NCBI RefSeq assembly: GCF_001571005.1
Contig: NZ_BCST01000002.1
Span: 186,001-250,000 of the forward strand
Source: Herbiconiux solani NBRC 106740
GTDB lineage: Bacteria > Actinomycetota > Actinomycetes > Actinomycetales > Microbacteriaceae
Direction of reading: 5' to 3'
DNA: 64,000 nucleotides
Made by a program: the position numbers and the translations under genes
Notes under the pieces: generated by a model
Database searches by the model: none
What the model was told of the DNA's origin: nothing
Seen by the model: only the letters and a program-made list of their open reading frames with translations
In this document: one piece after another, positions 1 through 10,272 of the stretch
Position numbering within the stretch: position 1 is the first letter of the stretch
Layout: each line of letters begins with the position of its first letter

Positions 1-392
1 CGTAGCGGATCGACACCGCCACCCGCCCCTCCTCGACCTGGAGGCTCCCGGCGCCGTCCTCGGCGATCCCGAGCTCGTCGGCGCTGTCGTCCGGGTCGGA
101 TCCCGCGGGCAGCTCGGCCACGGCCTCAAGCCGATCCGACAGCCCCACCACGTCGGCGAACACCTCGTCCCCGCCCGCTCCGTCCCCGCCAGCAGCACCC
201 GGCCCGCCAGGAGCGCTCGACCCGCCCGGCGAACTCGGCCCGCCCGGCCCCCCAGCAGCACCCGGCCCGCCCGGCGCATCCGTCGCAGCGACCGCCGCCA
301 TCGGCGGGGCCACCACCCCCGGGGCCAGCAGTCCGATGGTCACGAGGCTCGCGCCGGCCAGCAGCCGCGACACCCTCCCGGTCGTCGTCATG
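1..392 (-). CDS. Secreted low-complexity protein, N-terminal part only
   Basis: The gene runs off the left edge, so about 130 N-terminal residues are visible. They begin with a short basic segment and the hydrophobic run LLAGASLVTIGLLAPGVVA, which reads as a signal peptide. A Gly/Pro/Ala-rich spacer of about 40 residues follows, in which PGGPGAAGG occurs twice, and then an acidic Asp/Glu-rich stretch. The ATG at 390-392 has GGGGGAA just upstream, the same strong Shine-Dalgarno style as the divergent gene at 689. The two genes share a 296-nt divergent region. I do not recognise the family; an exported or wall-associated protein is the safest reading. Confidence 0.7.
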
Positions 393-688
393 TTCCCCCA
401 CAGCACAGCCACACGCTAGCGCACCGGTCCGGCCCCTCCGCAACCTCCCCCACCGCGGCAACGACGGAGAATCCGCCCCGGCGCGGCCACCGACGGATCG
501 TCAGCCCCAACGAGCGCACACCCTCCGTCGTTACCGCCGGGGCGCTGCCGTTCGCACGCCGGAGCAAGCCGCGTCAAGGCACCCGCGCACGATTGGGGCC
601 GACCGCCCGCCCGTTGTTATCGTGAGACGTCCCCGCCGCGCGCGGGGCAGGCGCCGGGGGTCGGCGCCATCGACGATGGGGGAAGACC
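393..688. other. Divergent intergenic region with a 10-bp inverted repeat
   Basis: This 296-nt gap separates two genes for secreted proteins transcribed away from each other. I see no convincing gene. AACGACGGAG at 460-469 and its exact inverse CTCCGTCGTT at 523-532 form an inverted repeat with 53 nt between the arms, long enough to be two operator half-sites or a looped regulatory element. TTGGGG around 594 and TTATCGT around 617 could be a promoter for the rightward gene, but the spacing is not ideal. Confidence 0.35.
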
Positions 689-2530
689 ATGGGCGCGACC
701 CGACGCACCGCACGAGCCACCGCACCCCGCACGACGAGTGCGGGCACGAGGGCAGCACGCCTGGCCGCAACAGGATGCGCGGCCCTCACCCTGGGCGTTC
801 TCACCTTGGGCCTCGCAGCCCCGGCCACCGCATCCCCCCTTCCCGCCGCGCCCACCGCATCCACCATCGCCAGCGCGCCCGTCGCCTCCACCGCTACCGG
901 CACCGCATCCACCGTCGCCGCCGCGTCCACCGCCGTCGCTACCACCACGACCGCACCCGCACCCGCACCCACCCCCACCGAAACCACCCCCGTCTCCATC
1001 CCCGTCGACTTCGCCACGATCGCCGACAGCAACGGCCGGTTCTACCCCACCGTCGACATCCTCCTCGGCACCAACCCCGAGCCGTACACCGTCATCCTCG
1101 ACACCGGCTCGACCGCGCTCGTCATGTTCCACGACGAGATCCCGGGCGCGACAACGACGGATGCGCCCGCCAAGGTGCAGTACGTCGGCTCCGGCACGAG
1201 CGGAACCATCGCCACCGCCGACTTCTCTATCGGCGGCCAGACCGCGAGCGACGTGAACTTCCTCGCCGGGGACTGCACCGCGACCAGCTGCCTGTTCGGC
1301 GGCATGGCCTTCGACGGCATCATGGGCATCGGCCAGACGCTGCAGGAGCAGGAGAGCTCCTCCTCGCCCACGACCTACCCTTGGTACAGCCCGCTCCGCC
1401 AGTTCGACGACTCCGCGCTGAGCGCCGGCTACAGCCTCGGCTTCACCGAGCAGGACAACGTCATGACCTCCGGCACCCTGACCCTCGGCGCCCCGTCCGT
1501 CACGGCGAGCACTCCCGGCGTGACGGCGATCCAGGCCGCCCTCGACTCCGGCAGCTACCCGAACGCCCTCGGCAGCCCGGTCTACCAGAAGGCCGTCCCC
1601 CTCTGCTGGAGCGTCGAGGAGGTCGCTCCGCTCTGCCAGGCGACCACGATCGACAGCGGCGCACCGGTCGCGATGCTCACCGGCTCGCAGTTCTCGTCCC
1701 TCTCGACCGACCTCGTCTCCGACCAGACCGGCCTCGACCCCGAGACCGTGATCGGCACGATCGCCGACGGCAAGAGCCTCTCCTTCTCGGCCACCGCCGG
1801 CGGCTCCTCGATCGCGAGCTGGGTCGCGACCCGCGGCATCCACCGCGTGGAGCTCTACGACTCCATCCCCGATGGGCACCTCAACACCGGCAACGCCTTC
1901 TTCATCGGCCGCACCCTCTCCTACGACGCCGCGACCGGCCAGATCCTCGTGCAGGCGGGCGCCCCCGCCCCTGTCTCCCCCGCCGTCACGGCCACGGCCA
2001 CCGGCTCGGGAACGGTCACGGCCCTCTGGTCCGACCCCGAGCCCGAGCCCGCCGCCGACCCCGCTGCCGGCGCCGGCGCCACCGAGCCCGCTGCCGCCGC
2101 CACCACCGCATCCACCCTCGCAGCCGCCGCCCCGCGCCCCGCCGAAGCCCTCACCGACCGTCTGGTGCGGGTGAAGGATGCGGCCGGCCACACGGTCCGC
2201 CGCTTCAACCTCCCGGGCGAGGCCACCACGACCACCATCACGGGCCTCGTCGACGGGCAGACCTACTCGGTCGAGATCGCCTCGGCCAACCACCGCGGAG
2301 TCAGCGACTACGCCGCCGCGACCGTCACCCTCGATGCCGGGAACACCACAGCACCCGCCGCTTCGGCCGGGCCCACCGGAACGCGCCTCGCCGACACGGG
2401 CGTCACGGCCTCGTCACCGATCCTCGCGGCCCTGTCCTCGCCGCTCGCGCTCGGCCTCGTCGCCGCGAGCATCCTGGCCGGCGCCCTGCTCGCGACCGCC
2501 ACCCGAGGTCGCCGCCGCGACACCCTCTGA
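689..2530 (+). CDS. Pepsin-like (A1) aspartic protease with LADTG cell-wall anchor
   Basis: The 613-residue protein has a signal peptide ending near APATASP, a Thr/Ala/Pro-rich spacer, then a domain with the two hallmarks of a pepsin-type aspartic protease: Asp138 in VILDTGSTAL and Asp322 in TIDSGAPVAML. The spacing of 184 residues matches the two lobes of pepsin. Four Cys in pairs could form disulfides. A fibronectin-III-like segment (about 425-560), interrupted by an Ala/Pro-rich insert, precedes the sorting signal LADTG (567-571), a membrane span and RGRRRDTL. LAxTG is the motif expected for class E sortases of high-GC Gram-positives, so the enzyme is probably wall-anchored and faces outward. 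The start has GGGGGAAG at good spacing. Substrate is unknown; bacterial A1 proteases are uncommon. Confidence 0.8.
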   Translation: MGATRRTARATAPRTTSAGTRAARLAATGCAALTLGVLTLGLAAPATASPLPAAPTASTIASAPVASTATGTASTVAAASTAVATTTTAPAPAPTPTETTPVSIPVDFATIADSNGRFYPTVDILLGTNPEPYTVILDTGSTALVMFHDEIPGATTTDAPAKVQYVGSGTSGTIATADFSIGGQTASDVNFLAGDCTATSCLFGGMAFDGIMGIGQTLQEQESSSSPTTYPWYSPLRQFDDSALSAGYSLGFTEQDNVMTSGTLTLGAPSVTASTPGVTAIQAALDSGSYPNALGSPVYQKAVPLCWSVEEVAPLCQATTIDSGAPVAMLTGSQFSSLSTDLVSDQTGLDPETVIGTIADGKSLSFSATAGGSSIASWVATRGIHRVELYDSIPDGHLNTGNAFFIGRTLSYDAATGQILVQAGAPAPVSPAVTATATGSGTVTALWSDPEPEPAADPAAGAGATEPAAAATTASTLAAAAPRPAEALTDRLVRVKDAAGHTVRRFNLPGEATTTTITGLVDGQTYSVEIASANHRGVSDYAAATVTLDAGNTTAPAASAGPTGTRLADTGVTASSPILAALSSPLALGLVAASILAGALLATATRGRRRDTL

Positions 2531-2672
2531 CCCCCGAGCAGCGCCCCCGAGCGCGAGCCGTCGGACGGCCACGCGGGCGCACGCGACCACGAGCCCAGAC
2601 CGCCAGGCGAGCCGGCCCGACCCCGAACTCAGACCGCCACGCGAGCCCGAGCCTGAGCCCGGCCCCCACCCC

Positions 2673-3038
2673 TCAGCCCGCAGCCCCCGCCGCGCTCCCG
2701 GCCAGATCGGCGGCGATCCGCGTCCGCGACCGCTCCTCGAGAAACACGCAGAGGGCCGACGCCCGCGCGAGCTGATCCGACAGCGTCTGCACGCCGGTCG
2801 CGTCGAGCACGAGGTACTCGTCCCGCGGCGCGAAGTGCACCTCCCAGGAGGCCTCGCCCGGCGCGGTCGGATGCAGATACACCTCGGTCGACGCGTTCGA
2901 CAGCCGCACGACGATCAGTCCCGTGTCCGAGTCCGGCCCGTCGTCGTGCCGCAGCACGTCGAGCCCGCGATCCGGGATCTCACCGGGCTCGAACTCCTGC
3001 ACCCACTGTTCGAGCATCTCCTTGGTGCGGAATGGCAT
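2673..3038 (-). CDS. Small acidic conserved hypothetical protein
   Basis: A 121-residue soluble protein without signal peptide or membrane span. It is rich in Asp/Glu and predicted beta strands, and ends in an Ala/Gly tail. The ATG at 3036-3038 is preceded by GGGGGGAGTC, a strong ribosome binding site. Codon use (high GC3) agrees with a real gene, whereas overlapping frames give low-complexity Arg/Pro/Ser protein. No catalytic motif is visible and I do not recognise the family. Confidence 0.65.
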   Translation of the reverse strand: MPFRTKEMLEQWVQEFEPGEIPDRGLDVLRHDDGPDSDTGLIVVRLSNASTEVYLHPTAPGEASWEVHFAPRDEYLVLDATGVQTLSDQLARASALCVFLEERSRTRIAADLAGSAAGAAG

Positions 3039-3224
3039 GACCGACTCCCCCCGTGCTCGCCGCCGAGCCCGTCCCGGCGTGTCCCTCTATTACTAGCAGA
3101 GCGCCGGCCCCAGCCCGTGCGCTCTCCGTAGCAGAGCGTCCGACGACGGATGCGTGGCGACCTCCCCACCCGACGATCGGATGCGCCACCTGGCGCCCAC
3201 GCGCCCGTCACGGTTGAATCGACC

Positions 3225-3410
3225 ATGGACCCCATCTACTGGATACCCATCGGCCTCATCCTCGTGATCGCGATCGTCATGGTCGGCTACTCCTACTGGC
3301 GTGGCGAGAAGGGCAAGCTCGACGTCGAGAGGCGCGCCGAACTCGACGGCCGGGAGGCCGATGCCACCCGCGACACCCGCCCCGCCCGCGGCGACGAACA
3401 GACGCCCTGA
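3225..3410 (+). CDS. Small single-span membrane protein
   Basis: Sixty-one residues: MDPIYW, then the hydrophobic span IPIGLILVIAIVMVGYSYW, then a charged cytoplasmic tail rich in Arg, Glu and Asp. The orientation is probably N-out/C-in, with the basic residues after the span on the inside. There is no clear Shine-Dalgarno sequence; the start was chosen because the hydrophobic segment begins directly after it. Longer in-frame upstream extensions are Arg/Pro-rich and look non-coding. Function unknown. Confidence 0.55.
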   Translation: MDPIYWIPIGLILVIAIVMVGYSYWRGEKGKLDVERRAELDGREADATRDTRPARGDEQTP

Positions 3411-3659
3411 TCGCGCCCGGCAATCAGGATCCCGATCGCCCCGAGTCGCGCACCCCAGAACTGGGGGTTCGTCGGGGCCCGGGGCGTGGGCGCGCGAACG
3501 ATACGCTCGCACTGACTCGGCGCGCCCCGTCACCCACCCGGCGCGCCGAGTCATCGACCCCCGTGCGGGATCGACGCCCGCGGCGTAGGTTGACGACAGA
3601 TCGATGCGATAGATCGATGTGACGCGGCCGGGATTTCAGCTGCGTCGGTCAGGAAGACG

Positions 3660-3920
3660 GTGAGCGTGACGGTGTGGGTGGTCCTCGACATCACCGAGTG
3701 GTCGCGCGACATCGTCGGGGTCTTCGCCACCCGGGATGCCGCGATCAGCGCAATGGACCGCACGAGCTCGTGGGGCTTCAGCCTCGAGGAGTGGGTCGTC
3801 GAGGGCGGCGATCACGCAGTGGGAAGCGCGAGCGGCGCAGGGAGCGCTAACAGCGCGACGAGCGCGAGAAGCGCCGGCGGCAGGGCTGGAAGCGCCGGCG
3901 GGTCACCAGCGTCCGCGTGA
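3660..3920 (+). CDS. Small hypothetical protein with Ser/Ala/Gly tail
   Basis: Eighty-six residues from a GTG start with AGGA six nt upstream. The first 50 residues (MSVTVWVVLDITEWSRDIVG onward) look like a small alpha/beta fold; the last 30 are a Ser/Ala/Gly low-complexity tail. The gene overlaps the end of the convergent gene at 3903 by 18 nt. The leader carries TTGACG at 3590-3595 and a direct repeat AGATCGATG (3599-3607 and 3611-3619), a possible promoter/operator. Function not recognised. Confidence 0.5.
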   Translation: MSVTVWVVLDITEWSRDIVGVFATRDAAISAMDRTSSWGFSLEEWVVEGGDHAVGSASGAGSANSATSARSAGGRAGSAGGSPASA

Positions 3921-4247
3921 GGACGCCTCGGTCGCGGCGGCGGGATCCTCGACCGGCTCCTCGATCAGGCGCAGGTCGCCGTCGTTCGCCGAGGAGATCA
4001 GCTGCTTGAGCCAGGTGCGGTTCAGCACCGGCGGGCGGGTGCCGTAGAAGTAGAAGTGGATCATCGACGCCGGGCTCACCCAGATCGAGTGCCGGCCGCC
4101 CTCGTCGTCCGAGCCGGACTCCCACGAGAACGAGAACGACTCGTTGCGGCGCAGCTTCGCGAACACCGCCACCTTCAGGTGGGCGAGGGCGCGGTCGTCG
4201 ATCTCCACCTCGTAGCCGTCGCGGCCACCGTAGATCAGCTTTCCCAC
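3903..4247 (-). CDS. MGKLIYGG-type conserved Microbacteriaceae protein (DUF7882-like)
   Basis: The 114-residue protein starts MGKLIYGGRDGYEVEIDDRA and contains the AHLKVAVFAKLRRNESF and SFSWES blocks that I know from a small protein family common in Microbacteriaceae, sometimes mislabelled ATP-dependent DNA ligase. Family members begin at this MGKLIYG/MGTLIYG position, so the GTG at 4245-4247 is preferred over several upstream in-frame starts; GGAAGAG lies upstream. The fold is small and soluble, with a conserved SxWxSP segment (SIWVSPASM) and LNRTWLKQL. Biochemical role is unknown. The family assignment rests on memory of its motifs. Confidence 0.65.
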   Translation of the reverse strand: MGKLIYGGRDGYEVEIDDRALAHLKVAVFAKLRRNESFSFSWESGSDDEGGRHSIWVSPASMIHFYFYGTRPPVLNRTWLKQLISSANDGDLRLIEEPVEDPAAATEASSRGRW

Positions 4248-4458
4248 CAGGCCCGCTCTTCCGTCGTCGTGCTCCCAATCTAGCAAGCCGAACCGTCCGC
4301 CTTCCGGGCTTGACAACGATCCGCGCATCCACGACGAGTCGCGCACCGCGCCACGCTCCCGGGCGTCACCGGGCGTGCGGTTCTCCCCGGCAGGTTTGCG
4401 GTCGCGGCCCCCGGATTGCGGTTCCCGGCCCGGCCCCGTGCGCTTCACTGAAAACACG

Positions 4459-5241
4459 ATGAACAGTGCCCTCGCCGACACCGCTGCCCGCGACCTGACC
4501 CGGGCGTTGCGACGCCTGGCCCTGGTCGCACCGCACGGGTCCTTCTCCGAGTCCTCCCCGGGCCTCGCCGTCCTCCGTTCCGGCAGTGCTGTGCCGACCC
4601 TCAACGGCGTCGTCAGCTGGGTGCCCGCCCCCGACCCCTCCACCGTGGGGATGCTCGCCGGGGAGGCGGCCGCGGCCGGACCGCCCTGGAGCATCCAGTT
4701 GCGCCGCGCCCCGTCCCCCCTCGTGCTGGGGGTGGCGAGCGGGCACGGCCTCGCCCGAGACCGCACTCTCGACCTTCTCGGTCTGCCCGATCTCGACGCG
4801 CACGGCGCCGAACCCGCCGCGCGGGCCGGGTTCCGGGTGCGCCCCGTTCAGGCCAGGCACGGCCGGAGCCGGCGCGCCTGGGCCGGTGCCCTCTCCCGCG
4901 GTTTCGGGATGCCGCCGGCCGCATTCGGCGACCTCTGCTCGCGGGCCGTGCTCGACGACGAGCACTTCACCGCCTACCTCGGCGAGGAGGGCGAGCTGCC
5001 GGTCGCGACCGGGTTCAGCGCCCTCGAAGACGGGGCGCTCGGCATCTTCGGGGTCTCGACCCACCCCGCTCACCGCGGCCGGGGTGCCGGGCGCGCGGTG
5101 CTCGCGCGCATCCTCTTCGACGGCTACGCCCGCGGAGCCAGTCGCGCCTACCTGCAGGCGCCGGCCGAATCCGCCCGGCGCTACTCCGACTTCGGCTTCG
5201 AACGCCTCGAGAGCTGGAGCTACCTCGTCGCGGCCCGATAG
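4459..5241 (+). CDS. GNAT-family N-acetyltransferase
   Basis: The 260-residue protein has a C-terminal GNAT domain: GIFGVSTHPAHRGRGAGRAV holds the acetyl-CoA pyrophosphate loop (HRGRGAGRA), followed by an amphipathic helix and the terminal RRYSDFGFERLESWSY segment. The N-terminal half has no recognised domain and may be a degenerate second GNAT copy. The ATG at 4459 was chosen because the preceding in-frame stretch is Arg/Pro-rich; there is no clear Shine-Dalgarno site. Substrate unknown. Confidence 0.7.
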   Translation: MNSALADTAARDLTRALRRLALVAPHGSFSESSPGLAVLRSGSAVPTLNGVVSWVPAPDPSTVGMLAGEAAAAGPPWSIQLRRAPSPLVLGVASGHGLARDRTLDLLGLPDLDAHGAEPAARAGFRVRPVQARHGRSRRAWAGALSRGFGMPPAAFGDLCSRAVLDDEHFTAYLGEEGELPVATGFSALEDGALGIFGVSTHPAHRGRGAGRAVLARILFDGYARGASRAYLQAPAESARRYSDFGFERLESWSYLVAAR

Positions 5242-5320
5242 GCCCGCAAACGACCCCGCCGCCCGTCAGACCGGGCGCGACCCTGCCGCCCGCTAAGCCG
5301 CGCCCGCGTCCGAACCGCCG

Positions 5321-5713
5321 CTAGGCCGGGTCGACGTTCGGGTCGCCGAGATCGAGATCGAGCTCCTCGAACGGCAGGTCGAGGTCGAGCCGCGCCGCCG
5401 GCACGGCCACCGAGCGGGCCGGGCTCACCGTGCCCAGCCGCCGGGTGAGCTCGTCGACCGATCGCGAGAAGTCCGGCTCGGCCCCGTGTCCTCCCTCCGG
5501 CACCGCCAGCATCGGCGTGCCCCGGCCGACGACGAAGGCGGCCGAGCTGAACCCGTCCTCCGCGGCGGAGTCGGCGGGCGGCTCGGCGAGGATCGGGATC
5601 TCGATCACCTCGGCGACGCCTTTCGTCGTGAGCGCGGCGGTGAGCTCGATGAGGGCGCGTGCCACGTCATCCGAGGTCAGCACCGATTCGCCGGCGTACG
5701 AGATCCGCTTCAT
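5321..5713 (-). CDS. Conserved hypothetical protein
   Basis: A 130-residue soluble protein beginning MKRISYAGESVLTSDDVARA, with a helical N-terminal half and a beta-rich middle, ending in the acidic tail LDLDLGDPNVDPA. The start ATG has GGGGAGGG eight nt upstream. It lacks signal peptide, membrane span or catalytic motif. Its N-terminal pattern resembles other short proteins of Microbacteriaceae, but I cannot name a function. Confidence 0.6.
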   Translation of the reverse strand: MKRISYAGESVLTSDDVARALIELTAALTTKGVAEVIEIPILAEPPADSAAEDGFSSAAFVVGRGTPMLAVPEGGHGAEPDFSRSVDELTRRLGTVSPARSVAVPAARLDLDLPFEELDLDLGDPNVDPA

Positions 5714-5846
5714 CTCCTCACCCTCCCCCCGACGCGGAGTTCCCGCATCCGATGCCCGGCAAGTCCCCGGCCACCGGCACCCTGGAGACCGCGCCGGAGC
5801 GACCCCGCCGCCGCGATCGCCCGGCCACCGGCACCGCCGGGCCGGT

Positions 5847-7907
<2,061 letters not shown>

Positions 7908-8024
7908 GATCTCCATCAAGGCATGAGAAGACCCGATCGGCACGGGGGTGCTGCGACCTGTATCGTGTGCAATGCCGCGTGTCCGATGGAGGCTGCGCGA
8001 AGCAGATCCTATGGGGGGACCACA

Positions 8025-9221
8025 GTGAACACGCGTGTCAAGAACAGAGTCATCGCCGGGCTCGTCGCAGCCGGGCTCGTCGGAGGCTCGAGCCTCCTCG
8101 TCGCGGGTCCCGCGAACGCCGACCCGGGGGATGCATCCGCCATCGGTGCCGCCGGGGTCTTCACCTTCCACTTCGGCAAGGTCTTCAACTACGAGCAGTC
8201 CAACGCCCTCGGCGTGCTGGGGGTCTCGAACCCGGGCCAGGATGAGACCTCGCTGAACAACCAGACGCTGCTGCAGATCCCCTTCGCCTCGCTCACCCTG
8301 GCGAACGTGACCTCTGCCGTGCAGAGCGACGACACCGCCGCGCGGGCGTTCTCCTCGGTCGCGACCACCTCGGCGAACCTGTTCGGCCTCAGCCTGGTCA
8401 GCCTGGACTCGGCCACGGCCGCAGCTCAGTGCGAGGTGGGCGGAGACCCGGCCGCCGCGGTCGACGTCGCGGGGCTCCGCATCCTCGGCATCCCGGTCAC
8501 GCTCGACGAGAACACCCCGGCCGTGTCGCAGTCCGCGAACTTCCCGGCAGCCGTCGGCACCGGCAACGGCGCCGAGACGGTCGACCTCAGCGGGGTCAAG
8601 GTCACGGTCAACGTCGCGCAGATCCAGGAAGCCACGGATGACCTCGCGGTCGGCATCTCGCTGGCCGTGCAGGTGGTCGTCGAGGGCAGCTTCACCGACA
8701 CCGACGCCACCGTCGTCACGCTGCCGCCCGCGACCGTCGCCACCAACCTCATCCTGGCCAGCGCCAGCTGCGAGACGCCCGCCGTCGCGCCGGTGACCCC
8801 GCTCACCGCGACCGGCATCACCCCCGCGCACGGCACCTCGGCCGGCGGCCAGACGGTCACCGTCACCGGAACCGGCTTCGTGCCCGGCACCACGGTCTCC
8901 TTCGCGGGCGTCCCCGCGACGAACGTCGTGGTCGCCGAGGACGGCACCTCGCTGACCGCCGTCACCCCGGCCGGCACCGCGGGCTCGACCGCCGCCGTGC
9001 TGCTGACCAACCCGAACGGCACGACCGCGACGCTCGGCTACGCCTACGACGCGATCGTCCCCGTCACCCCGGTGACGCCGATCATCCCGGCCGGCACGGG
9101 CGGAACGACGCTGGCCGCGACCGGAACCGACCCGGCTCCGCTCGCCGCGGGTGCCGCCGGAGTGCTCGGCCTCGGCCTCCTCCTGGCTGCCGCCGCGCGC
9201 CTGCGCCGCCGCGCCCTCTAA
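8025..9221 (+). CDS. LAATG-anchored surface protein with IPT/TIG domain
   Basis: The 398-residue exported protein has a signal peptide (VIAGLVAAGLVGGSSLLVAG then ANA), a beta-rich N-terminal domain of about 230 residues, an IPT/TIG immunoglobulin-like domain (about 268-345, GITPAHGTSAGGQTVTVTG and the TNPNGTT strand), a Pro/Val/Thr linker, then the sorting signal LAATG, a membrane span and RLRRRAL. The N-terminal domain resembles sortase-anchored proteins annotated as choice-of-anchor type. The GTG start is preceded by GGGGGGA at ideal spacing. Role in adhesion or wall structure is inferred only from domain type. Confidence 0.8.
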   Translation: MNTRVKNRVIAGLVAAGLVGGSSLLVAGPANADPGDASAIGAAGVFTFHFGKVFNYEQSNALGVLGVSNPGQDETSLNNQTLLQIPFASLTLANVTSAVQSDDTAARAFSSVATTSANLFGLSLVSLDSATAAAQCEVGGDPAAAVDVAGLRILGIPVTLDENTPAVSQSANFPAAVGTGNGAETVDLSGVKVTVNVAQIQEATDDLAVGISLAVQVVVEGSFTDTDATVVTLPPATVATNLILASASCETPAVAPVTPLTATGITPAHGTSAGGQTVTVTGTGFVPGTTVSFAGVPATNVVVAEDGTSLTAVTPAGTAGSTAAVLLTNPNGTTATLGYAYDAIVPVTPVTPIIPAGTGGTTLAATGTDPAPLAAGAAGVLGLGLLLAAAARLRRRAL

Positions 9222-9281
9222 CCCCGGGCGGCGCCCCACCACCACGCACCACGCACCACCCGGGGCGCCCAGCACCCCTCC

Positions 9282-9355
9282 CCACTTCGCCGAGAAGTCA
9301 CCTTCACGTCCAAATCCCCGGGTTTAGACGTAGAAGTGACTTCTCGGTGAGGTGG
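9282..9355. terminator. Long imperfect palindrome between convergent genes
   Basis: A 74-nt imperfect inverted repeat: the arm CCGAGAAGTCACCTTCACG (from 9289) faces TAGAAGTGACTTCTCGG (to 9346), with an inner near-palindrome around CCCCGGG at 9316-9322 and outer arms CCACTTC/GAGGTGG. It lies between two convergent genes and could end transcription from both sides. It is much longer than a usual terminator and may be a copy of a dispersed palindromic element. Confidence 0.55.
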
Positions 9356-9361
9356 TTAAGG

Positions 9362-9407
9362 GGTCACGGGCCACGAGGTCACGGGCCCAGGGCCACGAGG
9401 TCACGGG
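9362..9407. repeat. 17-bp direct repeat duplicating the end of the creatininase-like gene
   Basis: GGCCACGAGGTCACGGG occurs at 9369-9385 and 9391-9407, with a partial copy (GTCACGGG) at 9362-9369. The copy at 9391-9407 contains the stop codon of the leftward gene (TGA, complement of 9401-9403). The unit including the stop is therefore repeated downstream of the gene. Confidence 0.7.
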
Positions 9408-10192
9408 GCGAGGGGCGGGAACGCGAAGGCGCGGATCTCGAGGAGCACCGCTGCGAGCCCCGCGACCTGGTGCTCCACGATCGCCTGCCCGAGCTCGAGC
9501 GACGCCGCCGTCGGGTCGCCCAGCACCCCCGAGACCGAGAGGTCGTCGGTCACCCACGCCGTCGGCACCGCCCCCTCGAGGCTCAGGTGCCGGAAGCCCT
9601 CGAACACCGACCCCGCCCCGGCGCCGTCCCGCACCGCGCGGTCGATGTGCACGAGTGCCGGCTCGAGCGCCCAGACGATGCTCGTCTCGATCTGACCACC
9701 GTGGATGCCCCAGTCGGCATCCACGGGCTCGATCCCGTCCGGCAGGCCCAGCCGCCCCGGCATCATCGGGAAGACCTCGAGGCCGGCCTCGACCCGGATG
9801 TCCCGCGCGACCACGTCCAGCAACCCCGGCTGCCCGCCGTGGCCGTTCACGAACACCAGCTTGCGGAATCCCGAGGCCGCGAGCGACCGCCCGAGGTCCA
9901 GGCACACCGCCATCAGGGTCGCCGCGCTCAGGGCGACCGTGCCGGCGCGGCCGAGGTGCTCGGTCGACTTGCCGTAGCTCAGCGTCGGCAGCTGCCAGAC
10001 GTTGGAGCCCTCGGGGAGCCGTGCGATCGCGAGCTCGCTCATCCGCTCGGCGACGAGAGCATCGGTCACGACGGGCAGGTGCGGCCCGTGCTGCTCGATC
10101 GCGCCGATCGGCTGCACCACGACCGCATCCGACTTGTCGATCGCGGCGATCTCGTCGGTGGTGAGCCGGGCGAGCAGGGGGCTGGTGGTCAT
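9401..10192 (-). CDS. Creatininase-family amidohydrolase
   Basis: The 263-residue protein shows the metal-binding pattern of the creatininase family: PIGAIEQHGPHLPVVTD near the N terminus (Glu and His ligands), FVNGHGGQPG in the middle, and DWGIHGGQIETS downstream. The family cleaves amide bonds in cyclic or N-linked amides (creatinine, formamides in coenzyme synthesis). Its neighbours (cysteine hydrolase, cupin, binding protein, GntR) suggest a catabolic role here rather than mycofactocin maturation. The ATG at 10190-10192 follows AAAGG. A hairpin lies between it and the binding-protein gene, so its expression may be lower than that of the upstream genes. Substrate is unknown. Confidence 0.85.
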   Translation of the reverse strand: MTTSPLLARLTTDEIAAIDKSDAVVVQPIGAIEQHGPHLPVVTDALVAERMSELAIARLPEGSNVWQLPTLSYGKSTEHLGRAGTVALSAATLMAVCLDLGRSLAASGFRKLVFVNGHGGQPGLLDVVARDIRVEAGLEVFPMMPGRLGLPDGIEPVDADWGIHGGQIETSIVWALEPALVHIDRAVRDGAGAGSVFEGFRHLSLEGAVPTAWVTDDLSVSGVLGDPTAASLELGQAIVEHQVAGLAAVLLEIRAFAFPPLAP

Positions 10193-10216
10193 GGGGCGGC
10201 CTTTCGTACAAAAGAA

Positions 10217-10256
10217 GAGGCCCCGCCGCGCGCCGGACGGCGGACGACGGGGCCTC
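10217..10256 (-). terminator. Hairpin between binding-protein and creatininase-like genes
   Basis: GAGGCCCCG (10217-10225) and CGGGGCCTC (10248-10256) are exact inverse copies. On the minus strand the hairpin is followed by a T-rich run (TTCTTTTGT). It can act as a partial terminator or as a mRNA-stabilising hairpin after the highly expressed binding-protein gene. Confidence 0.75.
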
Positions 10257-10272
10257 ACGGGTGGGGCGGGAG

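Noticed and set aside
617-2293. Open frame of more than 550 codons on the minus strand opposite the pepsin-like protease
   Set aside because: Its product is Gly/Arg/Asp low complexity with codon use reversed from neighbours. It is the antisense shadow of a GC-rich gene with clear protease motifs.
7908-9275. Upstream extension of glgX by about 450 codons
   Set aside because: The extension is Arg/Gly-rich, antisense to a surface protein gene, and glgX has a proper start with a ribosome binding site at 7907.
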